Origin: Pseudotamlana agarivorans
GTDB lineage: Bacteria > Bacteroidota > Bacteroidia > Flavobacteriales > Flavobacteriaceae
Assembly (NCBI RefSeq): GCF_018860245.1
Contig: NZ_JAHKPD010000013.1
Span: 124,001-188,000, forward strand
DNA length: 64,000 nt
Direction: 5' to 3'
The notes under the pieces were generated by a model. The model was given only the letters and a program-made list of their open reading frames with translations, was not told the origin of the DNA and ran no database searches. This document shows, piece by piece, positions 18,832-25,954 of the stretch; position 1 is the first letter of the stretch, and each line of letters starts with the position of its first letter. The position numbers were made by a program, and so were the translations under genes.

Positions 18832-20181
18832 ATGAAAAGAGCTGTGATTTTAATATGCGTTTTACTATTATTTCCTGTAATGCTACACGCTCAAGGCAAG
18901 TCTTTATTGCCCACGGAATTACCCAAATCGCTATATGGCAGTTGGTTTAATAATCAAACACATTTCACATTAGTTATTACAAAAGAGTATCTCGTTTTAC
19001 AGCATGAATTGTATTATTATGAGACCATAGAGCGGTATTATAATGAACTACACATTAGAGGTGTAAATAAAGACAATGAAAGGGATATAGTGATTACAGG
19101 ACTGGCTTCCAACAATCTTTTTTTGGATATTGGAGATCACATTACAACTTTAAAAAAGAGTACAAATGCTAATTTAAAGCAGATAGCACAACCGCTTATT
19201 GATTCTTGGTATACGAAAACAACTAAAATAAAGCTTCAGCCAGATACGGTGCAATTTGCAGACAAAACGTATCAAATTGATTTTGTTACAACTTCAAATG
19301 ATATCAATTATACTATAGTAGTTTATTATGCTGGCGCGTATTATGCTTTACATAATATCATAACTGAAAACGGACATTTTTTGAATGCTAATTTTTTAGA
19401 GTCTCACCTGTTTAAAAAGGCATCATTTTATCAGAAAAATAAAAACATTCTAGTGGTTATGTTGTTTTTATTATTGGTGTTGTCCAGTTTTCTAATTATA
19501 CGATGGAATATAGCTGCAGCTCGTAAAAAGGAATATTCAAAACGGAAGTTTACAGAAATGCAATTAAAAAGTTTTCGGTCGCAAATGAACCCACACTTTT
19601 TGTTTAACGCCCTAAGCGCTATTCAGAATTTAATCAATCAAGGAGATAATGAAAAGGCAAATCATTATTTGACCGAGTTTTCTCAGTTAATGCGTTTAAC
19701 GTTGGATAAAACCGAAAACGGGTTAGTGCCATTATCCGATGAAATTGAATCCATAAAAAAATACTTGGAAATTGAAAAACTGCGTCTTGATTTTAAGTAC
19801 GAGATTCATACTGATGGAACTATAAATCAAGATGAATTGGAAATCCCAGCGATGTTGGTGCAACCGTTTGTAGAGAATGCGATTATACATGGTTTAAAAG
19901 AAATAGATACAAACAGAACTCTCTCGGTTAGCTTTACAAAAGATAGCAAGAATCTCATTTGTATGGTAGTTGATAATGGTATAGGTGTAAATGCTTCAAA
20001 AGCCTCTAAATATAAAGATTTGAATAGAGATAAATACGGTTTAAAACTAGCCGAAGATCGTATTCAGTTAATTAATGAAACGTATAACACCAATGCTAAA
20101 ATAAGTATTAAGGATCGTTCTGAAAGCCAAATAACCAATCAAGGCACCGAAGTTAAAATAATAATGCCATTACATTACTAA
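18832..20181 (+). CDS. LytS-type sensor histidine kinase
   Basis: This is a membrane histidine kinase. It has an N-terminal signal sequence (to about residue 20), an extracytoplasmic domain (about 21-200) related to the protein encoded just upstream, and one transmembrane segment (about 205-224). The His_kinase segment is FRSQMNPHFLFNALSAIQN, with phospho-acceptor His255. The ATPase N-box is in LVQPFVENAIIHGL and a later D-N-G-I-G forms the G1 box. This order matches the LytS/YehU class, not hybrid two-component PUL sensors. The response regulator starts 10 bp downstream. Placement inside the locus suggests it senses a PUL-related signal; its target genes are unknown. Confidence 0.92.
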   Translation: MKRAVILICVLLLFPVMLHAQGKSLLPTELPKSLYGSWFNNQTHFTLVITKEYLVLQHELYYYETIERYYNELHIRGVNKDNERDIVITGLASNNLFLDIGDHITTLKKSTNANLKQIAQPLIDSWYTKTTKIKLQPDTVQFADKTYQIDFVTTSNDINYTIVVYYAGAYYALHNIITENGHFLNANFLESHLFKKASFYQKNKNILVVMLFLLLVLSSFLIIRWNIAAARKKEYSKRKFTEMQLKSFRSQMNPHFLFNALSAIQNLINQGDNEKANHYLTEFSQLMRLTLDKTENGLVPLSDEIESIKKYLEIEKLRLDFKYEIHTDGTINQDELEIPAMLVQPFVENAIIHGLKEIDTNRTLSVSFTKDSKNLICMVVDNGIGVNASKASKYKDLNRDKYGLKLAEDRIQLINETYNTNAKISIKDRSESQITNQGTEVKIIMPLHY

Positions 20182-20191
20182 CACCTAGGAA

Positions 20192-20938
20192 ATGATACTT
20201 AAAACTATAATTATTGATGATGAATTGCATAACCAAGAAAACCTGAAAAGGTTATTGGAGAAGAATTGTCCAGATACTTTGGTTTTAGCAACGGCCTCAT
20301 CGGCAGACGAGGGGTTGATGCTTATTGAAAAACATCAGCCAGATTTGGTATTTCTGGATATTGAAATGCCAAAAAAAAACGGCTTCAATATGCTAGAAGA
20401 ACTTCAGGAAGTAAACTTCGAGGTTATTTTTGTAACAGCTTATAATAAATATGTTTTAAAGGCGATCCGATCTTGTGCATTGGATTATTTGATGAAACCT
20501 GTAGTGATTTCAGAACTCAAAAAAGCTGTAGAAAATGTATTAAAAGTTGTTGCACAGAAAAAAGAAAATCACAAATTAAAAACACTCGTTGAGAACTTGA
20601 AAAATAATCAAGGTCCCAAAAAAATAGCGCTACCAACAGCAGAAGAGCTGTTTTTTGTCTCTGTTGACACTATTATTCACTGTAAAGCAGAGAATAATTA
20701 TACCATGTTTTATATGACGGATAAACAATCTATTTTGGTGTCTCGTACATTAAAGGAATGGGATGAATTGTTATCTGTTTATGGGTTTATTAGAACGCAT
20801 CAATCGCATTTAATAAATAAAATCCATGTCAAATCGTATGTTAAAAAAGACGGGGGCTATATTGTAATGAACGATGGGAGCATCATAAGTGTTTCAAAAT
20901 ATAAAAAAGAACAAACCCTTCGAGAACTGTCTTCTTAA
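20192..20938 (+). CDS. LytTR-family response regulator
   Basis: This 248-residue regulator has a receiver domain (1-120; Asp9, Asp10, phospho-acceptor Asp56 in VFLDIEMP, and Lys in MKPV) and a LytTR DNA-binding domain (about 145-248; FVSVDTIIHCKAENNYTM and RTHQSHLINKIHV). It pairs with the kinase upstream. The last 42 bases and 16 bases beyond the stop codon are repeated almost exactly at 22851-22908, so a DNA insertion appears to have used this 3' end without damaging the gene. Known LytTR sites are 9-bp direct repeats about 12 bp apart. The shared PUL promoter motif has much longer spacing, so this is not clearly the PUL regulator. Confidence 0.93.
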   Translation: MILKTIIIDDELHNQENLKRLLEKNCPDTLVLATASSADEGLMLIEKHQPDLVFLDIEMPKKNGFNMLEELQEVNFEVIFVTAYNKYVLKAIRSCALDYLMKPVVISELKKAVENVLKVVAQKKENHKLKTLVENLKNNQGPKKIALPTAEELFFVSVDTIIHCKAENNYTMFYMTDKQSILVSRTLKEWDELLSVYGFIRTHQSHLINKIHVKSYVKKDGGYIVMNDGSIISVSKYKKEQTLRELSS

Positions 20939-20954
20939 AATGAATATCCAGTCA
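20897..20954 (+). repeat. 58-bp direct repeat, left copy (3' end of response regulator gene)
   Basis: Positions 20897-20954 match 22851-22908 at 57 of 58 bases, the only difference being C20921 versus T22875. The similarity stops abruptly on both sides. This copy covers the last 14 codons and 16 bases after the stop codon. It looks like the left junction of an integrated element or the edge of a duplication. Confidence 0.9.
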
Positions 20955-21007
20955 TTAGCATAAATAGCTCACTCACTCAAAACCTGATTTGAAATCAAAA
21001 ATAAAAA

Positions 21008-21199
21008 ATGAAAAATACAATAGTGTTACTATCAACAATTTTGTTTATTAATAATCATGGAGAAACTAAAAAAATCAATTGTGAAGAATTTTATAATCGT
21101 TCTAGTTTGTTAGGTGATTTATTTTTTGGTGAAATTATGACTAAAATGGAAACAGAATTAACCTATATTTTTGTTCGCAGCAATAAAACAGACCGATAA
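21008..21199 (+). CDS. Small hypothetical protein, possibly a truncated secreted protein
   Basis: This 63-residue reading frame has a hydrophobic start (MKNTIVLLSTILFINN) resembling an incomplete signal peptide, followed by a polar segment with one Cys. I recognise no family. It lies inside the 1.9-kb stretch bounded by the 58-bp direct repeats, and an A-rich leader precedes its ATG, as for real genes nearby. A perfect palindrome, TGATTTGAAATCA, at 20985-20997 lies just upstream. It may be a cassette gene or a remnant. Confidence 0.35.
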   Translation: MKNTIVLLSTILFINNHGETKKINCEEFYNRSSLLGDLFFGEIMTKMETELTYIFVRSNKTDR

Positions 21200-21230
21200 C
21201 AATTAAGAACATATTAAAATAATACAAACT

Positions 21231-21836
21231 ATGAAAATTAGAGACTTATTTTCAATTACTTTAAAAATTATTGGACTAATTGCATTTTGGAAAGCTATTC
21301 AAACATTTGGAGTAATGATTAGTGGAATCGGCGTGTTTTCCTCAATATTTTCGCATAATAACCATATGAATTCTTCTTTTATGATTACAATTGGATTGGC
21401 AATGGTTTTAAACTTCTTATTACCCTTGATTGTAGCAATATTACTTTTGTTCAAAACAGAAAAAATATTATCAATAATAAAGATAAAAGAACAAGAAAAT
21501 GTAGTTTTAAACATAAATAAATTAGTTTTATATCATATGATTATTATCGTATTTGGATTTATGACTATAATGCACGGAGCAGGAAATTTCATAATGTTTA
21601 ATTATAACACAGATACAAAAACTGAATACACAACAAATAATGTTTCGACTAATAATCAATCAAAACAAGAGAAAGTAATCGTAACAAATTCAAAAAGTAA
21701 GAATATTAATTACTTTGCTTTAATTGAGATTATTCTTGGAATAATTTTATTGTCAAAAGCAAGGGGAATTGCAAAAAAAACAGAAAGGTCTTTCGAATCT
21801 AAAACAGGAATAATAACAAAAGAGACAAATAATTAA
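21231..21836 (+). CDS. Small multi-pass membrane protein, unknown
   Basis: This 201-residue protein has about four predicted transmembrane segments: residues about 8-37, 50-73, 95-118 and 161-175. A polar, Asn/Thr-rich loop (about 125-155) precedes the last one, and the C-terminus is basic. Composition and codon use are more AT-rich than in the enzyme genes. No family is recognised. It lies inside the region bounded by the 58-bp direct repeats, and its stop codon is followed within a few bases by a 130-bp inverted-repeat element, the layout of a gene cassette. It is probably a horizontally acquired accessory gene. Confidence 0.6.
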   Translation: MKIRDLFSITLKIIGLIAFWKAIQTFGVMISGIGVFSSIFSHNNHMNSSFMITIGLAMVLNFLLPLIVAILLLFKTEKILSIIKIKEQENVVLNINKLVLYHMIIIVFGFMTIMHGAGNFIMFNYNTDTKTEYTTNNVSTNNQSKQEKVIVTNSKSKNINYFALIEIILGIILLSKARGIAKKTERSFESKTGIITKETNN

Positions 21837-21840
21837 AGCA

Positions 21841-21970
21841 GCTAACACCGTATAAAAACAATTGCGGTTTAGTGCTTATTCAAAGGTCGTTGCGTGTTTG
21901 TAACGTCTCATTTTCCTACGGAAAATCCTCGCATACAAACCCGCAACTATTCTTATACATAAACGTTGGC
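21841..21970. repeat. 130-bp hairpin-ended repeat element, copy A (attC-like)
   Basis: The element runs from GCTAACACCGTATAA to TTATACATAAACGTTGGC. The ends are imperfect inverted repeats (GCTAAC with GTTGGC; GTATAAAAACAATTGCGG with the complement of CCGCAACTATTCTTATAC). An inner palindrome, ATTTTCCTACGGAAAAT, lies at 21910-21926. The last 55 bases are nearly identical to copy B at 22411-22540. The size, foldback structure and position directly after a small gene resemble integron attC sites, although the outer bases do not fully match the RYYYAAC/GTTRRRY consensus. Confidence 0.6.
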
Positions 21971-22028
21971 ATTCATTGAGGAAATAACGTTTAACAATTA
22001 TATTTAAGAATTTTTAAAAACTATTTTA

Positions 22029-22229
22029 ATGAAAAAAACAGCCTTAATTATCCTTGCATTAGTTTGGATTTCAGTCTTGATTATTTTGATAATATCACTA
22101 ACGAACTTATACCCGAATAATGTTTTTAGCGAACATCGCTTTATTGTTGGAATTGCATTTATTACAATAACTGGATTTTTAAAAGCAACTTATAATTCTG
22201 TCATTAATAAAGCTAATACTTTAGAATAA
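22029..22229 (+). CDS. Small two-helix membrane protein, unknown
   Basis: This 66-residue protein consists almost entirely of two hydrophobic segments (about 4-27 and 40-56) with a short loop between them. It has no recognised family. It lies between the two hairpin-ended repeats, as expected for a cassette-borne gene. An A-rich leader precedes the ATG. From 22230 to 22410 I find no gene and no clear signal; short stretches there resemble decayed coding DNA. Confidence 0.45.
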   Translation: MKKTALIILALVWISVLIILIISLTNLYPNNVFSEHRFIVGIAFITITGFLKATYNSVINKANTLE

Positions 22230-22410
22230 AATTGGAAAATAAACTGTGTGCAGAATTTAGCAAGTTTCGGAATTGCTCACTCAAACGGAATAGAAAAACA
22301 TCTGACTGACCAAAGCAGTACGCAACTGTTGCAGGTGACTGACTAGCGAAACGCAAAAAAAAAAGGATTTAGGACTGACCAAAAAGTGTAAGAATAAAAA
22401 CAACGAAATG

Positions 22411-22540
22411 GCAACACCATATAAAAAAAATTTCTAGTTTTAGCTAAACCAAAGTTAGTTGCTCGTTTGCTAGCTTCTGATTTTCCTTGGAAAATCCTCG
22501 TATACAAACCCGCAACTATTCTTATACATAAACGATATAG
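22411..22540. repeat. 130-bp hairpin-ended repeat element, copy B
   Basis: This is the second copy of the element at 21841-21970. It begins GCAACACCATATAA and ends TTATACATAAACGATATAG. The 3' part (about 22479-22535) is nearly identical to copy A, including the palindrome TTTTCCTTGGAAAA and the segment CCGCAACTATTCTTATAC. The 5' part has diverged and pairs less well, so this copy may be decaying. Confidence 0.55.
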
Positions 22541-22592
22541 TTTAGAGTGATAAGCATAAAATCTTAAAATAATATAAAAATAATATTAGTAA

Positions 22593-22721
22593 GGATATTT
22601 TTTTATTTGCGAAAAAAGGAGATTTAATAAAAAAAATAAAGAAATAATTGCATTGAGTGTTGCACATCATAAAGAAAATGGTAATCTAGAAGTTAAAATG
22701 TTTGATAAATTATGTGATTAA
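22593..22721 (+). pseudogene. Gene fragment, 3' end only
   Basis: An open frame without a good start encodes about 42 residues with normal-looking protein composition (it includes EIIALSVAHHKENGNLEV and ends KLCD). It stops at 22719-22721, inside a longer frame in another phase. It reads as the tail of a truncated gene within the inserted region. I cannot name it. Confidence 0.3.
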
Positions 22722-22995
22722 GCTATTAAAAAAAATAGACAGTATTGAGATTGCTAATTCTGATTTTAAAATTTATACTCATATAAATGCATCTTTTGAA
22801 TCTTGTATTTCAGCAATAAAACTTTGGGATGCTTTAGTTTTGGAATTAATAAATATAAAAAAGAACAAACCCTTTGAGAACTGTCTTCTTAAAATGAATA
22901 TCCAGTCAATACATACGAATTCTAATTCAATTTGGACCGATACTAAGTTAATCCTACCTATAACTAATTTGCAGCTGTTTTTACAAGTTCTGTAA
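22702..22995 (+). pseudogene. Chimeric reading frame at the right junction of the inserted region
   Basis: A 97-codon frame starts at TTG (or a later codon) and encodes a protein-like stretch up to about residue 49. It then runs, out of frame, into the copied 3' end of the response regulator gene (22851-22908) and continues into unrelated sequence. In the regulator's own frame this copy carries a CGA-to-TGA change that creates a stop. I read it as a truncated gene joined to the duplicated regulator tail, not a functional protein. Confidence 0.4.
22851..22908 (+). repeat. 58-bp direct repeat, right copy
   Basis: This matches 20897-20954 at 57 of 58 positions. The sequence before it is unrelated to the rest of the regulator gene and the sequence after it is unrelated to what follows the gene. 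That supports a site-specific or short-homology event, not decay of a whole duplicated gene. The two copies bound 1,896 bp. Confidence 0.85.
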
Positions 22996-23046
22996 GGTAT
23001 TTTAGATGTGTGGTATACATAAAAACCAAACAACTAAACACTTTAC

Positions 23047-25812
23047 ATGAAAAATTTTATAGTATTGCTAACATTCTGTTTTGTTAGTGTCACTTTTGCC
23101 CAGCAGCAAGCCTTTGAAATTACAGGGATTTTAACCTCCGAAGACGACAATTTACCGCTAGAGGCAGCAACCGTTTACCTACAACAGGTAAAAGACAGTA
23201 CGTTAATGACCTATACCATTTCTAACCAGAAAGGGGCTTTTACCTTAGAAAATAAAACCAGTGCGAAAACCGCCAATTTGTATGTGTCTTTTATGGGATA
23301 TAAAACATACCATACCAAGGTGAATTTGGAGCAATTGAAAATAGATTTGGGAACTATTAAATTGTTACAGAACACAGCCGTTTTAGATGCAGTTTTAATA
23401 AAATCTCAAGCCCCTGTAACGATTAAGCAGGATACTTTAGAATTTAATGTTAAGTCCTTTAAAACCAAAAAAGATGCTAATATAGAAGATTTGTTAAAGG
23501 AGTTGCCTGGTGTGGAGTTAGACCCAGACGGTAAAATAACAGTAAACGGTAAACCTGTTAATCAAGTTTTAGTAAACGGCAAACCTTTTTTTGGGAATGA
23601 TCCGACTATTGCAACTCGAAATTTGAGTAAAGACATTATCGAAAAAATTCAAATTTCAGATACAAAAACAGACGATGAAGCCTTTACAGGAGAAACCGTA
23701 GATGGTGAGAATAAAACCGTAAACCTCGTTATTAAAAAAGAAAATAATAAGGGTGTTTTTGGGCGTGTAGCCGCTGGAGGAGGTACAGATGACCGCTACC
23801 AAGCAGCTGGTATGTACAACCAGTTTAATGATGATTTACGCATTAGCGCTTTGGTAGGAACAAATAATGTAAACGAACCGGGATTTAGTTACGGTGAAAT
23901 AAATAAAATGTTTGGTGGGCGCTCTTCTTACGATACCAATAACCAGTTATTTAATTATGGTGTTGACGGTGTTATTACCTCAAGAAATTATGGTTTAAAT
24001 TATGTAGATAATTGGGGTAAAAAAGCGGAAGCTTCAGCGAGTTATTTTGGCTCTAATACCGATAATGAAAACGAAACGATTTCCCAACGCGAGAATATTT
24101 TACCTGATAGCCGTTATTTTACGAGTACTTCTTCAAAATCAGCGCAAAATGCCGATCAACATAAGGTCGATTCAAATTTTAAATTTAAGATAGATTCTAC
24201 TTTGCAAATTACATTGCGCCCAGAATTTAGACAAATTAAACGCACTAATGCATTTCAATCGATTCAAAATTCTTATGGTACCGATGGGACACCCATAAAT
24301 AATTCAACAAGTAATTCGTATACCGAAAGTGAAGAATTTCAATTTCAGAATAATGCCAATATTACAAAACGATTAAAGCGTAAAGGTTCATTTTTAAAGT
24401 TTGATGTGTTTTATAGAACGCAACAAAGCGAAGATGACAATAAACTAATTAATGAAGTAAATATCCTTGGTAGTACACCTCAAACCACCGCACTTAATCA
24501 ATTGAGAGAAACCGATAATACAAAAAATACATTTCGTGCTTCTGTGGCATACCGCGTACCGCTTATTAAAAAGGCTTTGTTTTTGGACCTTCGTTATGGG
24601 TATCGAGATATTACCGATTTAAACACTAGGATGGCCTTCGATTTTGATGAAAATACACAAAAATACGAGCCTACCACTAACACAGCCTTTAATTCAGATT
24701 ATCAGTATACCAACATTACCAGTACGCCAACAGCGGGGTTGGAGTACAAAAAGAAAAAATGGACGACTTCGCTTAGAACAGATTTTATTTTTAGAACCTT
24801 AGAAAACAAAGATGCCTTGCGGCCGGAATTCGATTTAAAACGTCATTTTAACGCCACAGCTCTGCAATATCAATTGGGTTATAACGGACCCAAAACCCGA
24901 GTGAATTTGCGATACGACTTAAGTAACCAGGCTCCTTCACTTAATCAATTACAAACTTTTGTAGATGTTACAAATCCTTTAAACGTTGTAGTTGGTAACC
25001 CCAATTTAAGTCCGACAGACTTTCATAATTTCAATATCTATTTTAATAAAAACAATTTTCAAAAAGGGGTAGGATTTAATTTTTATACATTCACTTCTAT
25101 TAGTGAGGATGCTATCGTGGCTAAAACGACAGTTAACGATGATTTGGTTAAAGTAACCACTTTCGAGAATGTTGATGGTAACTACAGGGCGTACATTCAT
25201 GCTGGTTATAACAAGAAAGTGAAGTTAGATAGTTTAAAAACATTAAAAATTAATGTTGGTTTAACAAACAATATTAGAAGGTATGTGAATTTTACCAACG
25301 AGGTGAAATATGCGTCACTCAGCAAATCGATTAGACCAGGTATTGGTTTACGATTTAATTGGAAAAAAGTTATGGAGCTTGATGCATTCTATAACATTCA
25401 TTTTACAGAAAACACTTTCGATACCGATTTATTTAATAAGCAAGAGTTTACAAGCCATAGTTTGCAACTTAATTCCAGAAATTATTTTACTAAAAGTTTG
25501 GAGTGGAGCAATAATGTGAGTTATGAATATAATCCTAATATATCCGATGACTTTCAAAAAAGTGTTTGGTTTTGGAATTCTACATTAGCCTATTCGTTCT
25601 TAAAAGACAAGGCTACAGTAACACTAAAAGCCTACGATTTGCTAAATCAAAATAATAACTCACGACGGGTTGTTAACCAAAATTATATTGAGGATAGGCA
25701 AAGCACCGTCTTGCAGCAATACTTTATGCTTGGTTTTAGTTGGAAGTTTAACACTTTGGGTAAAGCAGGAGAGGTTAATAGTGGACAACGAGGCTATATA
25801 ATAAGGCGTTAA
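23047..25812 (+). CDS. TonB-dependent-type outer membrane beta-barrel protein
   Basis: This 921-residue outer membrane protein has a signal peptide ending TFAQ. Next come a carboxypeptidase-regulatory-like beta domain (about 22-110, FEITGILTSEDDNLPLEAAT), a plug-like domain (about 115-230; LLKELPGVELDPDGKITVNG) and a long beta-barrel typical of the outer_membrane_beta-barrel family 3 (PF14905-like). It is not a canonical SusC, since no SusD follows. It comes right after the inserted region downstream of the LytTR system and may originally have formed an operon with it. Import of a ligand or a signalling role is possible; the substrate is unknown. Confidence 0.88.
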   Translation: MKNFIVLLTFCFVSVTFAQQQAFEITGILTSEDDNLPLEAATVYLQQVKDSTLMTYTISNQKGAFTLENKTSAKTANLYVSFMGYKTYHTKVNLEQLKIDLGTIKLLQNTAVLDAVLIKSQAPVTIKQDTLEFNVKSFKTKKDANIEDLLKELPGVELDPDGKITVNGKPVNQVLVNGKPFFGNDPTIATRNLSKDIIEKIQISDTKTDDEAFTGETVDGENKTVNLVIKKENNKGVFGRVAAGGGTDDRYQAAGMYNQFNDDLRISALVGTNNVNEPGFSYGEINKMFGGRSSYDTNNQLFNYGVDGVITSRNYGLNYVDNWGKKAEASASYFGSNTDNENETISQRENILPDSRYFTSTSSKSAQNADQHKVDSNFKFKIDSTLQITLRPEFRQIKRTNAFQSIQNSYGTDGTPINNSTSNSYTESEEFQFQNNANITKRLKRKGSFLKFDVFYRTQQSEDDNKLINEVNILGSTPQTTALNQLRETDNTKNTFRASVAYRVPLIKKALFLDLRYGYRDITDLNTRMAFDFDENTQKYEPTTNTAFNSDYQYTNITSTPTAGLEYKKKKWTTSLRTDFIFRTLENKDALRPEFDLKRHFNATALQYQLGYNGPKTRVNLRYDLSNQAPSLNQLQTFVDVTNPLNVVVGNPNLSPTDFHNFNIYFNKNNFQKGVGFNFYTFTSISEDAIVAKTTVNDDLVKVTTFENVDGNYRAYIHAGYNKKVKLDSLKTLKINVGLTNNIRRYVNFTNEVKYASLSKSIRPGIGLRFNWKKVMELDAFYNIHFTENTFDTDLFNKQEFTSHSLQLNSRNYFTKSLEWSNNVSYEYNPNISDDFQKSVWFWNSTLAYSFLKDKATVTLKAYDLLNQNNNSRRVVNQNYIEDRQSTVLQQYFMLGFSWKFNTLGKAGEVNSGQRGYIIRR

Positions 25813-25954
25813 CACGTTCAGTTTATATGAGGTTGTTTCTTGTGCTAGGGATAAAAGTGGGCAAATGAAGTTTATAAAATAATTTTAATTAAACCATTTA
25901 AGAAATAAGGAGTCTATATTAAAACTAAATACAGAACCTTACATTTACCTTATT

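Noticed and set aside
20192-20938. LytTR regulator as the factor binding the shared PUL promoter module
   Set aside because: Known LytTR sites are short direct repeats about 12 bp apart. The module has 9-bp words 28-44 bp apart with one inverted, so the link is not supported by sequence.
20985-20997. TGATTTGAAATCA palindrome as a fifth copy of the PUL promoter site
   Set aside because: It matches TGATTTGA only, lacks the second and third sites and the -7 box at the right spacing, and precedes a doubtful small gene.
23047-25812. A second SusC transporter
   Set aside because: It lacks the ATAIYGARGANG-type plug segment and an adjacent SusD gene, and fits the outer_membrane_beta-barrel family better.
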